Below, in pieces: positions 1 to 8,841 of a DNA stretch of 64,000 bases (positions within the stretch are counted from its first letter, which is position 1; each line of letters opens with the position of its first letter). The notes beneath the pieces were generated by a model, which searched no databases, had not been told where the DNA came from, and saw only the letters and a list, made by a program, of their open reading frames with translations. Both the position numbers and the translations under genes were made by a program. The stretch lies in contig NZ_BMBA01000008.1 of NCBI RefSeq assembly GCF_017312485.1, positions 1-64,000 of the forward strand, in the 5' to 3' direction. The stretch is from Clostridium zeae. GTDB taxonomy: Bacteria > Bacillota > Clostridia > Clostridiales > Clostridiaceae.

Positions 1-41
1 AAAAAAAAAAAAAAAAAAAAAATCGCAAAAGCGATTTTTTT
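1..41 (-). terminator. Terminator with a 22-nt homopolymer tail
   Basis: A short hairpin (tcgc, aaaa loop, gcga) extended by A:T pairs lies 14 nt beyond the stop of the minus-strand methyltransferase-like gene. Read on the minus strand it is followed by a run of 22 T. The unusual length of the run at the window edge may be genuine or a homopolymer artefact. Confidence 0.7.
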
Positions 42-54
42 AAATCTCAAACCT

Positions 55-798
55 TTATAGTACTTTTCTAAAGTCGTTTAATACCTCTTCTACCAAGTTT
101 TCATCTATTTGTTTAAAATATTCTATATACTTTGAATCATTAAATCTCTCAAATAAATCTCTAGCCATTTCCATCCATACCTCGGGCACATATATCCAGG
201 CTATTTCTTCCACCTTGCAACTTAACAAAAAATGTTCCATTCCCCAAAACAAATAATTTTCTATGTTATGAAGCTCATTAAATTTAATAAAATGCTTCAC
301 AACATCTTTTGAAAGTTCATAATTATAAATATCTACATAGAAAAAATCAAAAGTTTCTTTGTCCGCTTCAAATGCATCACAATTTATTAATTTAACTCTC
401 TCATTAGAACCAAAATTAGCTTCATAAAGACTAATTACATCCCTATCCTTTTCATAAACTACTATGTCAGTTACTTCTTTCTTTTGTAATATTTCTTGAA
501 CAAAGTACCCCATTCCTAGTCCAACGATTCCAACTTTTCCTTTTACTTTTTTAATTGCCTCGAAAGAGCCTTGAATTTCCTTAGGAGAAAGTTCCATGTA
601 CTTTCTTTCACCGTTAGTGAGCTCTAGTATCTGCAAGTTATCGTTATTATATGAAAGTCTATCTTCTAAAAAAAGATAACCTTCTAATCTATTTAAAAAA
701 TTCTCATTTATAATCAGATTATTAAATTTAGCATTTTTTAATTTGTCGTTATATATCTTTAGTTTATCAATATAAAATTCCTCTTCAAACGGAATCAT
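55..798 (-). CDS. Class I SAM-dependent methyltransferase-like protein
   Basis: This 247-residue soluble protein has a glycine-rich motif (GIVGLGMGYF, about residues 90-100) at the end of a beta strand. It is followed by VVYEKD, where the acidic residue would bind the ribose of S-adenosylmethionine, and by an aspartate-rich strand (FFYVDIYNY). This order is that of class I methyltransferases and spermidine-synthase-like folds. No substrate-specifying domain is visible and the N-terminal 75 residues are unrecognised. The gene stands alone, divergent from the HesB-like gene, and ends in its own terminator. The fold is fairly secure and the substrate unknown. Confidence 0.6.
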   Translation of the reverse strand: MIPFEEEFYIDKLKIYNDKLKNAKFNNLIINENFLNRLEGYLFLEDRLSYNNDNLQILELTNGERKYMELSPKEIQGSFEAIKKVKGKVGIVGLGMGYFVQEILQKKEVTDIVVYEKDRDVISLYEANFGSNERVKLINCDAFEADKETFDFFYVDIYNYELSKDVVKHFIKFNELHNIENYLFWGMEHFLLSCKVEEIAWIYVPEVWMEMARDLFERFNDSKYIEYFKQIDENLVEEVLNDFRKVL

Positions 799-880
799 GC
801 TGTCCCCTCAATTCTATATTTTATATTTATATTGTATCATTTTTTCCAACATATTCAAACATTATAATAAAGTAAAACAC

Positions 881-909
881 TTGCATTTAGTAATTAATAG
901 GTATATACT
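881..909 (+). promoter_or_regulatory. Sigma-A-type promoter of the HesB-like gene
   Basis: TTGCAT and TATACT are separated by 17 bp, and the -10 lies about 45 nt upstream of the start codon at 955. Spacing and sequence fit a housekeeping promoter. This is pattern recognition only. Confidence 0.5.
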
Positions 910-954
910 GAAAACAAGTTTTAAATACTATTTATTATCAAGTAGGTGATTTTT

Positions 955-1281
955 ATGGAAAAAATAACAATAAGCACACCAGCTTATGAGGAATTCAAAG
1001 GGTTCTTAGATGAAAATGAGATTGATAACTACAACATCAGAATAAACCTTGCAGGTTACGGTTGTAGTGGTCCAGTATTTAATATTTCTGTTGATGAATC
1101 ACATGAAAATGATGTAGTTGAAAAAGTAAATGACATTACTTTCCTCGTAGAGCCTAATTTAGTTGATGAATTTGGTGGTTTTATCATTTTATCAACAGAA
1201 GAAAATGATGGCAGAGGCTTATCACTAAGACCTATAATTGAACCTGAAGGTGGCTGTGGTACTTGTGGTGGTTGCCACTAG
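955..1281 (+). CDS. HesB/IscA-like iron-sulfur-type protein
   Basis: This 108-residue protein resembles the HesB/IscA family (about 105-120 residues), whose members carry iron or iron-sulfur clusters. The N-terminal half contains a GYGCSGPVF segment like the first conserved cysteine region of the family. The C-terminus ends in a cysteine-rich GCGTCGGCH tail rather than the classic CGCG, so it may be one of the HesB-like proteins of anaerobes rather than a true IscA. The ATG at 955 is chosen because AGGTG lies at proper spacing; a GTG 9 nt upstream overlaps that site. It is monocistronic with its own promoter and terminator. No isc or suf genes are nearby. Confidence 0.75.
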   Translation: MEKITISTPAYEEFKGFLDENEIDNYNIRINLAGYGCSGPVFNISVDESHENDVVEKVNDITFLVEPNLVDEFGGFIILSTEENDGRGLSLRPIIEPEGGCGTCGGCH

Positions 1282-1325
1282 TAATTATCTTTACCTTAGG
1301 TAATCATTTTGAATAATTATCCTCA

Positions 1326-1361
1326 AAAAGGAAGAGACATAAATATCTCTTCCTTTTATTT
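1326..1361 (+). terminator. Terminator of the HesB-like gene
   Basis: An 11-12 bp stem (aaggaagaga / tctcttcctt) closes an 8-nt loop and runs into TTTTATTTTTAT, 45 nt after the stop. Confidence 0.85.
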
Positions 1362-1431
1362 TTATATTATTCATTAATTATTATACTTAGTCATAGAAAT
1401 TTTACAATAATATTATTGTTGAAATTAAGTT

Positions 1432-2076
1432 CTAAGCCTTAAACTCAAAGCTTGAATAGTTATTACTTATATTAAATATCTTATTTAATATATCAATCCA
1501 TAAATTTTTAACTTCAATCTTATCCTTCATCCCGTCATAAGTTCCATCATTAGAGTTTTTCTTTATAGTCGTCTGGAAATAAGAATCTAATTCCTTTGAA
1601 AAATCATTCATTTTTTTAAAGTTTAGCAAATCATTGTTTTTAAGTTCTATCTTGTCCCCATTAGAGTTAGCATTACTTTCTATAAATTTGTTTACATAGA
1701 GCTTTATTTTATTAATCGCATCGTTTGTAACATCGCAGTTAATATTTAAATCATTTTTGAACGTAAATCTCTTAGATTGCTTATAATACGAGTAGTCATC
1801 CATCAACTTCCAGACCCCTTGATACACTTGATCATACTGGGAAGATAACTTAACTAAATCAGTTTTTAATATACACTTGCTCTGGATTGAATTAGCCAAT
1901 ATTTGATTAATAGTCTCATTTCCATGTATTATTGTCTCTAGTTCATCAGAAGTTTTCTTTCCAATCCTCTCTCTATAATTTCCGTTATCAACGCTTAAGA
2001 AAACATTTACAATTAAACTTATGAGTAAAATCGCCACAATAAAAATAACATACTGAGAATTTTTAAGTTTTCCCAT
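1432..2076 (-). CDS. Membrane-anchored protein of unknown function
   Basis: This 214-residue protein has one N-terminal transmembrane segment (about residues 9-28, YVIFIVAILLISLIVNVFLS) after a short basic leader. The remaining ~185 residues are polar, rich in lysine, asparagine and aspartate, and predicted helical. It is most simply a protein anchored in the membrane with an extracytoplasmic helical domain. I do not recognise the family. The start has a strong GGGGGAG ribosome site. It is separated by about 240 nt from the next minus-strand gene upstream, so it is probably transcribed alone. Confidence 0.6.
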   Translation of the reverse strand: MGKLKNSQYVIFIVAILLISLIVNVFLSVDNGNYRERIGKKTSDELETIIHGNETINQILANSIQSKCILKTDLVKLSSQYDQVYQGVWKLMDDYSYYKQSKRFTFKNDLNINCDVTNDAINKIKLYVNKFIESNANSNGDKIELKNNDLLNFKKMNDFSKELDSYFQTTIKKNSNDGTYDGMKDKIEVKNLWIDILNKIFNISNNYSSFEFKA

Positions 2077-2124
2077 ATAATCTCCCCCCGAGCTACAAGG
2101 CTTAAGACAAACTCAAACATGTGT

Positions 2125-2217
2125 AAATTCATAATCTTCGTATAAATTCTTATAAATTACATTTTACCATAGGATGTATCATTCATCTATATTGGATATT
2201 ACGAAGATTATGAATTT
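2125..2217. repeat. 18-bp perfect inverted repeat, 57-bp spacer
   Basis: The 18 bases at 2125-2142 recur as their exact reverse complement at 2200-2217. The right arm is followed by a T run on the plus strand. The spacer carries GGATGTATCATTCATC, resembling the GATGTATCACTT ends of the dispersed elements elsewhere in the window. It could be a long-loop terminator or a small MITE-like element. Confidence 0.7.
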
Positions 2218-2318
2218 TTTATTAATTTAACTTTTTTAACGTTACATAATGTAACGCCTTATGCATCTTTAGATGTTCCACTTCAGAATATGAATTTGGA
2301 GTCTAATCGATAGATCTT

Positions 2319-3653
2319 CTACCTAGCCCAGTCGTGTATAACATCCCTCATAGCTTGAAGCCCATAATCATATCCATATTTTATTGTTTCTTCTCTAGTA
2401 AGTCTTTTCACTATTCCATAAGACTTCTTCAAAATAAGTTCTTCTTTCCCAGTAAGTACCCATAGAATATCTTTATTTATTGGCTTTACAGTAAGCTCTT
2501 GTTCACCTAACCCATCAGTAAAATATATTAAAATATGATTCCTCATATTCTCTTTCTTCATATATTCAAATACCGGTGAAAATTTAGTTGCTCCACTTTT
2601 ACTTATTCTCTTTTTTATATCCTTTGGAGAAGTTAATTCATATACTCTTCTTATTTCGTTGTCGCATTCAATAACCGTGATCTCTGCACTTCTACTTTTT
2701 GATATAGCCAAAATCTCAATCATTATATTATTCACTTCTTTATCACTCATAGATGCACTTATATCAATAGCCACTAAAATCTTAGGCATTACACTTGGAA
2801 GTTTTCCTCTTAAGTCTAATCTTTCTGGTTGCCTTCTATCTTTACGGGTAATTGTTTTTTTATATCCACATCTTACAGAAGGTATTAACTTTTTTAAGTA
2901 ATCACTCCATTGAATTTCTGGTTTTTCATCAAGAGCTAATATATACTTTTCAATATTTTTAGGAGCCTTTCCCTTATAGGCATTTAATGCAGTTTTCTTC
3001 TTTATTTCTTTTAATATATCTTCAGATATACTAGCATTTTCCCAAGTATCATGAGCACTTTCTACATCAATACTTGTAACTACATTCTCTTTAGTTTTTA
3101 CTATCGCCTTCTTCCCCTTTTTGGTTATTACTTTTTGTATCTCCTCAGCATACTGCTCCATTGTCATATTTTCCTTAAGTTCAAGCTCATATTCTAAATT
3201 CACAGTATATAGCCTGTCACACCAAGTAGGAAGATGTTCAATATATTGGTTTACAGCTATATCCATAGCCTTGCTTATAGCTATATTAGAATATTTATCT
3301 CTTAAAGCTCGTTGTCTTTCATAATGTCCTAACATTATATGATAAATTTCATGCTTAAAAAGTGCCTGCAACTCCTTAAGTTCGCATTGAAGGAATAAGA
3401 TAGGGTTAAAATACATATTAAAGCCTGAAACACGCGGCTCAGTAGCAATAGGCCAAGTTATATCTAGCTTAATTCCTCTCTTTACTTGTATAAGAAATTG
3501 GCCAAAAAAGTTATCTTCTTTTTCTAACATGCTTATTATCACTTGTTCTATTAGCTCATTGAAACCTCTTTTAAAGCTTTCATTAACATCCTTTTCACTT
3601 TCCCAAGTGGTTGCTTCCTTAAGTAATTCTCTTCTTTTTATATCAAAATTCAT
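2319..3653 (-). CDS. Putative metallopeptidase-like / VWA domain protein
   Basis: This 444-residue protein has two modules. The N-terminal part carries HEIYHIMLGH (residues 101-110), a zinc HExxH motif in the arrangement of the VWA-associated putative metallopeptidase domain. The C-terminal part (from about 288) is a von Willebrand A domain whose MIDAS motif DISASMS (residues 297-303) follows a hydrophobic strand. VWA proteins of this kind pair with MoxR-type AAA ATPases, and such a gene lies directly upstream in the same operon. The ATG at 3653 has a perfect AGGAGGTG site. Chaperone-like, RavA-ViaA-type work is possible. Whether the HExxH is catalytic cannot be told. Confidence 0.8.
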   Translation of the reverse strand: MNFDIKRRELLKEATTWESEKDVNESFKRGFNELIEQVIISMLEKEDNFFGQFLIQVKRGIKLDITWPIATEPRVSGFNMYFNPILFLQCELKELQALFKHEIYHIMLGHYERQRALRDKYSNIAISKAMDIAVNQYIEHLPTWCDRLYTVNLEYELELKENMTMEQYAEEIQKVITKKGKKAIVKTKENVVTSIDVESAHDTWENASISEDILKEIKKKTALNAYKGKAPKNIEKYILALDEKPEIQWSDYLKKLIPSVRCGYKKTITRKDRRQPERLDLRGKLPSVMPKILVAIDISASMSDKEVNNIMIEILAISKSRSAEITVIECDNEIRRVYELTSPKDIKKRISKSGATKFSPVFEYMKKENMRNHILIYFTDGLGEQELTVKPINKDILWVLTGKEELILKKSYGIVKRLTREETIKYGYDYGLQAMRDVIHDWAR

Positions 3654-3781
3654 ATATTATCACCTCCTTGTTAATTCATTATAAATACCTACACAAGCTA
3701 ATCTTAAAAGTTTAATTTTAAAGTACCTTCTGATTAAAAGATAAATTAATCACAACATAATACTTAATAATATAGCGCGCA

Positions 3782-4909
3782 TTATGCAAATATATCAAAG
3801 AATGCATCTAAGAAGTCTTCAGTATCCAGAATTTCTTGATATAACCCACTGGAAGAATAGTCACTTTTTATCTCCTTCATTATTCCAAGCCTCAAATCCT
3901 TAGGATAAACCTTTAATAGTTCTGAGAAAACAGCTATTTTATTACTTCTTTTTCCCTCTAAACTCTCCAAGAATTCTAAACAGTTCTTAGCAATTATATA
4001 AAGTCTAGAATGGCTTTCATTTTTAGTTCTTTCTTTTAATTCAAAAGATAAAATATCATCTTCAAATATATTTGCTGCAGTTATAAGCGGTGTCTTTAAA
4101 TTTTTTACGAAATTTATAAAATCTCCTGAAATACTAGTTCCTACATTTCCCTTAACCACATTGTAAAATATATCAAAGGATATGCTATCTTTATGCTTTA
4201 AATAAACCCTATAAGATTTAGATATTCTTTCCCAACTTCTTGGAGTTGCTTTAATACTGTCCTTAGAATCTGGTGTGTGAAGGTATTCTGGAAAAGTAGA
4301 TATGAATTGAATTATATCCCCATGTATATTCCCTTTGCTCATCGCCCACTTTATCCACGACTTAACATCCGAATCCATGTTGATCCAAACAAATCTATCC
4401 TCTTGCGCTGAATCCATGTCAACAACTTGATAATCACTTTCCTCAAACCCATCATACTTGTTTGAAGGATTCATAGCAGCTACCACATGTACTCTATAAG
4501 ATAATTTATATCCATTAATCTCTCTATTAAGTATAAGATTCATAAGCTCCTGCTGTACTGCATGCTCACACCTATTAAGCTCATCTATAAAAAGCAAAAC
4601 TGAATTGGTACTTCCATCTTCTAAAGCCTCATCAACTTCCACAAGCTTAGAATGTGTAGCATAAATAGTAGTTTTCCTCTTAACTTTTTTGCCACCTACT
4701 ACATAATCTCTATCTTCAACTGTTGGTAATCCCCCAATTTCTCCTTCCTTAAGAAGATTAGCATCTATATTTACCAGGTAATATTTATTTTCTTCGCATA
4801 ACTCCTTAATTAAAGAAGTTTTACCTATTCCACTTTCACCTATAATAAGAGGCACATCACCTGCCTCCAAAACTAACTCAACTGTTTTTAATGCTTCACC
4901 AAAATTCAT
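3782..4909 (-). CDS. MoxR-like AAA ATPase
   Basis: This 375-residue ATPase has a Walker A GESGIGKTS (about residues 24-32), a Walker B LLFIDELNR (about 105-113) and a downstream AAMNPS segment typical of sensor 1 in MoxR/dynein-like AAA proteins. The ATG at 4909 follows AAGGTG; the frame is open further upstream but has no ribosome site there. It lies 13 nt after the helical-repeat gene and 128 nt before the VWA gene, and MoxR plus VWA is a recognised functional pairing. It probably remodels a complex recognised through the VWA protein. The client is unknown. Confidence 0.85.
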   Translation of the reverse strand: MNFGEALKTVELVLEAGDVPLIIGESGIGKTSLIKELCEENKYYLVNIDANLLKEGEIGGLPTVEDRDYVVGGKKVKRKTTIYATHSKLVEVDEALEDGSTNSVLLFIDELNRCEHAVQQELMNLILNREINGYKLSYRVHVVAAMNPSNKYDGFEESDYQVVDMDSAQEDRFVWINMDSDVKSWIKWAMSKGNIHGDIIQFISTFPEYLHTPDSKDSIKATPRSWERISKSYRVYLKHKDSISFDIFYNVVKGNVGTSISGDFINFVKNLKTPLITAANIFEDDILSFELKERTKNESHSRLYIIAKNCLEFLESLEGKRSNKIAVFSELLKVYPKDLRLGIMKEIKSDYSSSGLYQEILDTEDFLDAFFDIFA

Positions 4910-4922
4910 ACTGTCACCTTCT

Positions 4923-5699
4923 CTACATCGATAGCTTATAATCAACTAAGATTTTTTTAGCATTTTTACTTCCATATTCACTTATAAACTTTACTTTATT
5001 CATATCCAGTATCTCAAGCTCTAAATAATTTCTTACATAGTCATCACTGATATCTTCTCTAGCAAACTCCTCCATCAGCACTTCTACAACCATGTCCACC
5101 TCTATGCTGTCATGTATATACTTAACTACATTTATATTGTCTCTTATAAAAAGTTTTATATCTTCATAATCAAAATTCGATATATAATTGATTGCTTCTT
5201 CACTAGTCTTAACAGCAGCTCTTTTAGCATTCAAGGTTGGTTTGTCTATAAATCTTACAGCGCCCCAATAACTTTCAATAGCCTTAAGTTGTACCTCTTC
5301 TGATGGATCTTTTAAATATTTTATTGCATCATAATCTTTAGCTACAGCCATAAGTTGAAGCTCTACGCTTGGATGCTCAACAAATTGTATGGCCCACCCC
5401 TTAGCTCTTACAGCTTCTGTTATTACCCTTTCAGTTTTCTTCTTTATAACCTTTAGCGAATTCCAAAGACTCTTAACTGCAACAACTGCTACATCTTCTT
5501 CAACATCTTCAATGTATTCAATCGCTAATGGATTGTTTTTAACTGCTTCATATTGAACCTCATGTTCTGGGTTCTTTATATACTGAATTGCAAATCCATT
5601 CTTCTTCACTGCCGCCAACTTTAATTCCATGCTTGGATTTTCTATATTTCTTATTGAAATAGGATTGTCTAATATACTCCTAAGTTCATTATCTGTCAT
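4923..5699 (-). CDS. Helical-repeat protein (DUF4116/HEAT-like)
   Basis: The 258-residue protein is built from about seven degenerate repeats of 22-24 residues. Each begins AVK and contains an AIxYI core followed by an acidic turn such as NPEHEVQ, DPSEEVQ or HPSVELQ. This resembles DUF4116 or short HEAT-type alpha-solenoids that act as binding scaffolds. There is no signal peptide or membrane segment. It is the first gene of the operon with the MoxR-like and VWA genes, 13 nt from the ATPase start, so it is plausibly an adaptor or regulator of that complex. The family assignment is moderate and the role is inferred from context. Confidence 0.65.
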   Translation of the reverse strand: MTDNELRSILDNPISIRNIENPSMELKLAAVKKNGFAIQYIKNPEHEVQYEAVKNNPLAIEYIEDVEEDVAVVAVKSLWNSLKVIKKKTERVITEAVRAKGWAIQFVEHPSVELQLMAVAKDYDAIKYLKDPSEEVQLKAIESYWGAVRFIDKPTLNAKRAAVKTSEEAINYISNFDYEDIKLFIRDNINVVKYIHDSIEVDMVVEVLMEEFAREDISDDYVRNYLELEILDMNKVKFISEYGSKNAKKILVDYKLSM

Positions 5700-6395
5700 A
5701 TTTAAGCACTTCCTCTCTTAGACTCACTTAAGGATACACAATTTATGTCTACATATAAATACGTTGCTGTAAAACTCATTAATTTATTGAATCAGCGACA
5801 CCTTAACTTTGACCCAAGAATTAAAGCTTTACTAACAAATATTTTATCAATATCCCCTTAAGCGTGATTTTATTAGTAAATTTTAAAAATCTTATATTTT
5901 TTTAATTTTGCACATTTATGATTTTCACATTTTAAAATATTGTGATTTTATATCTATATAAACAAAAGATGCTTTAAAGTTACATTTATATGATTGCAAA
6001 TTTTTATTTAAAACGTCGAACTGCTAGTGTTTAAACTTCAACTACTAAAATATGCTTGCCCGTTAATCACGACAAATATTAATTATCAAGCAACTTTTCT
6101 AGTATTGTATCTTACAATATTACTATATATTAGATAATAACAAGTATCAATTATTTGTCTAAATTTATTAATTCTATATATTATTTTCTAAACTTTAATA
6201 ATTGGTTAGACCTTTATTCCAATTCATATACTACAGCCTTAAATCTACTTACAATAAAAACGATACGGTTTAGGAAGCTTTAATTGATAAAACTTCTGGT
6301 TACTTGTATAACCTTGTTGTAAACTATTTGTTAGTAGTATAATTATATTTTACTATAAATCTCAAATCATTGGGTTTAAGACTTATATTTTATGC
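5700..6395. other. Gene-free AT-rich stretch, about 700 bp
   Basis: I see no convincing coding region here. It must hold the promoter of the helical-repeat/MoxR/VWA operon at its left end. Several A/T runs and weak dyads are present but no recognisable RNA motif. It may include sequence decayed from the Rhs neighbourhood. Confidence 0.4.
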
Positions 6396-6428
6396 AAAAA
6401 GAGCCGCGCACTATTTGTGCGACAGCTC
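6396..6428 (-). terminator. Terminator after the Rhs-immunity candidate pair
   Basis: A two-part stem (gagc/gctc and cgcac/gtgcg) is followed on the minus strand by TTTTT. It is the first strong terminator after the small membrane protein gene. Confidence 0.75.
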
Positions 6429-6462
6429 CACTTTTATTTATATCTGACTTTTCGGATTGTTA

Positions 6463-6780
6463 TCATCCAATTGCTCTAAAAAGCAAGAATATAACTACTA
6501 GCATTCCAAATCCGTCTATATATTTCTCGAGCGGTTTTCTATTTTCATATGGCTTCTCATTATAAATAATTAAGAGCCTCTTAAAAAAATTGATTGCTAA
6601 CCCAATAAATATTACACATGAAACCATCATAAAAACAGCGCTTTGGCTTACCACTAACTCACGAAATATAATATATGACATCTCCAAACAGCTTATGGCG
6701 TAAATTAGTCTTTCAATAGAAAAATATGCTTTACCCTGATTTTCTATTTCATGCCCTAATGTTTTGTCATCTTCACTCAT
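6463..6780 (-). CDS. Small membrane protein, candidate Rhs immunity protein
   Basis: This 105-residue protein has a polar N-terminus (about 20 residues) and three likely hydrophobic segments, around residues 23-42, 47-65 and 88-104. I recognise no family. It starts 16 nt after the Rhs stop codon, and its GAGGTG ribosome site overlaps the end of the Rhs gene, so the two are transcriptionally and probably translationally linked. In polymorphic toxin loci the gene directly after the toxin tip normally encodes immunity, and a membrane immunity protein would match the hydrophobic Rhs tip. That role is inference from position only. Confidence 0.5.
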   Translation of the reverse strand: MSEDDKTLGHEIENQGKAYFSIERLIYAISCLEMSYIIFRELVVSQSAVFMMVSCVIFIGLAINFFKRLLIIYNEKPYENRKPLEKYIDGFGMLVVIFLLFRAIG

Positions 6781-6796
6781 GAATACACCTCATTTA

Positions 6797-8791
6797 CTAA
6801 AAATATATGGACCCACTATTCCCATCTCTATCACATATATCAATTATTTTGGCTACTATATATCCAGGGGACCAAGATATTATATTTCCTATAATATCAC
6901 TCACTGCATCTGCAAACCACTTTCTTGTCACACTTTTTGTTACCGCATTTGCAGCTCTTCCTCTTAAATTATACACAATCCTATCTAATGCATCATATAA
7001 CGTATTAGAAATTGATCTTGCAATACTATCTTTTACTGATTTAAAAGCTTTAAATCCTCTTACTATATACGTTAACTTTGCTGAATTATATAGTCCAACA
7101 AAATATGGTACTAAAAAGTATAACGCTCCATCCAATATTACTGAAGCCCAAAATACACTAATTCTAAACATTCCAGTTGGATCGCAGCTATTTACTGGAT
7201 TGTTCTCACAATATGTGAATAGATTTGTCTTAATTAATTCACCTTGCGCTAATTGTAAAATGCTATATTCGTCTGCATTAACAAATCTTCCCCATTCAGC
7301 ATTGTATCTACTCTGTAAATAATATAATCCAGTTTCAGTATCATACCTATAACCTCTATACCTATAAGGGTTCTTCACTCCTAACGTAGAAGCTAATGTT
7401 CCACCTATAGTAACTAACTTTCCCCAAGAATCATAAGTATAGTTAACAACCTGAGTTCCAGATTTATCAAACAATCCTATAATGTCTCCCTGAACATTTT
7501 TTATATAATAATACTCAATACCATTTAGGTTCATTGAAACTAAGGAGTTTGAATCATCATAAGTATAGTAAATAGTATCCGTACCATTAGATTCATAAGT
7601 CACTCTATCATCAACTAAATGATATTTAGTAACTACTCCATTTACATTTTTCTCTGTCCTTATACCTTCATCATTATACTTATAGCTTATATTATAGCTA
7701 TTTCCATTCATTGACTTGAGCTGTCTTCCCTCTTCCCAGGTAAAGGTCCATCCATTGTAAGTTAGTGGATTTCCTATAGTATCATAGGTAATTGCCTTGC
7801 CATCATAGCTTGTAAGCTTGTCATTCCAATTTGCATCACCATAAGCATATGCATAAGTTTTCGTTGCAGCAGAAACAGTACCTGTTGTATAGGGATATTC
7901 AACCTTACTTAATATATTTCCACCTGTATCGTATGAATAAACAATAGTCTTATTTAATACTTGGTTATCTTCTCTCTTAAGCTCATCTAGCTCATTATAA
8001 TAATATTTTATTAGTTTACCCCCATCATTTATAGTATCAATATTTCCATTCTTGTCGTAAGTATAGCTTATCTTACTACTATTATTTGTTATTGAACTTA
8101 TTAAATTAAAGGAAGATCCATTTATTCCAGTAGCATAACCTAGTGAGGTATTATAGGTTGCTGTTCCTGTTGAAATTGCGTTGTTAGTTATCCTACCTAC
8201 TGAATCATACGTATAACTAACTGTATTAGATGAGTTTCTAGTGTATCCTATACTCTTTATTCTATTATCTTTATCATACTGATAAGCAGTATCAAAGGTT
8301 TTTCCACCTATAACCTCAGTTATACCCTTATTATTGCTATTGCCATCATAAATAAAGCTTGTGGCATTTCCGACAGAGTCAATAGTTTTAAGTAATCTAT
8401 TACCTAAGTCATATTGATACTTATAATTAACTCCGTTAACTATATCAACCTTTGCTACTCGATTGCCAAAGCCATCATAATCATAAGTAAATCTGTCACT
8501 ACCATTATATTGTTTCTTCACAATTCTGTCGCTATTGTCATATATTTGTGATATTATTTGTCCATTTCCATAGGTTACTTTATCTAACCTACCTGTCTTA
8601 TTATCATAACTGTTAGTTATTAAGTTTTGATTTCCTACTTGTATAGTTGTATTATTACCTAAAGAGTCGTACCCAAAGCTATAACTAAACCCATTATGAG
8701 TAATGGTGGCTAACTTATCATTCTGATATGAATAACTATTGTTTACCGTCTGGCCCTCTACTGATTTGCTGACATTAGTAATCCTATCCAT
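6797..8791 (-). CDS. 5'-truncated Rhs/YD-repeat protein with variable C-terminal tip
   Basis: The 664 residues consist of YD repeats (YDKNGNI, YDSLGNN, YDSVGRI and similar) up to about 460. The Rhs core follows (RYRGYRYDTETGLYYLQSRY, then NPVNSCDPTG), ending near 542. The 122-residue tail is unlike the repeats, with two hydrophobic stretches and a C-terminus like ICDRDGNSG. Rhs tips of this kind are usually toxins delivered to neighbouring cells; this one is unidentified. Complete Rhs proteins are much longer. Here the reading frame opens in the middle of a repeat (GGDYDGMDRIT) with no ribosome site, while a signal-peptide start sits out of frame just upstream. The gene therefore looks like the 3' remnant of a larger gene. 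Confidence 0.8.
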   Translation of the reverse strand: MDRITNVSKSVEGQTVNNSYSYQNDKLATITHNGFSYSFGYDSLGNNTTIQVGNQNLITNSYDNKTGRLDKVTYGNGQIISQIYDNSDRIVKKQYNGSDRFTYDYDGFGNRVAKVDIVNGVNYKYQYDLGNRLLKTIDSVGNATSFIYDGNSNNKGITEVIGGKTFDTAYQYDKDNRIKSIGYTRNSSNTVSYTYDSVGRITNNAISTGTATYNTSLGYATGINGSSFNLISSITNNSSKISYTYDKNGNIDTINDGGKLIKYYYNELDELKREDNQVLNKTIVYSYDTGGNILSKVEYPYTTGTVSAATKTYAYAYGDANWNDKLTSYDGKAITYDTIGNPLTYNGWTFTWEEGRQLKSMNGNSYNISYKYNDEGIRTEKNVNGVVTKYHLVDDRVTYESNGTDTIYYTYDDSNSLVSMNLNGIEYYYIKNVQGDIIGLFDKSGTQVVNYTYDSWGKLVTIGGTLASTLGVKNPYRYRGYRYDTETGLYYLQSRYNAEWGRFVNADEYSILQLAQGELIKTNLFTYCENNPVNSCDPTGMFRISVFWASVILDGALYFLVPYFVGLYNSAKLTYIVRGFKAFKSVKDSIARSISNTLYDALDRIVYNLRGRAANAVTKSVTRKWFADAVSDIIGNIISWSPGYIVAKIIDICDRDGNSGSIYF

Positions 8792-8841
8792 GCCATCATA
8801 GTCACCACCAATAAGGTCCCTATGGTTCTTATTTTCTTCAT
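8758..8841 (-). pseudogene. Out-of-frame signal-peptide start fused to the Rhs remnant
   Basis: An ATG at 8841 follows a strong GGGAGG site and encodes MKKIRTIGTLLVVTMMAWIG, a basic then hydrophobic leader like a secretion signal. It reaches a stop at 8758, having already overlapped the Rhs repeat sequence in another frame. The Rhs frame is offset from this leader, so leader and repeats are not joined without a frameshift. The simplest reading is that deletion removed most of the original gene and joined its 5' end to a late repeat out of frame. Recoding is an alternative, but I see no obvious slippery site. Confidence 0.55.

Noticed and set aside
6807-7322. A 171-codon plus-strand frame opposite the Rhs tip.
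   Set aside because: It lies wholly antisense to the Rhs gene, has no ribosome site and codes for a protein without recognisable features.
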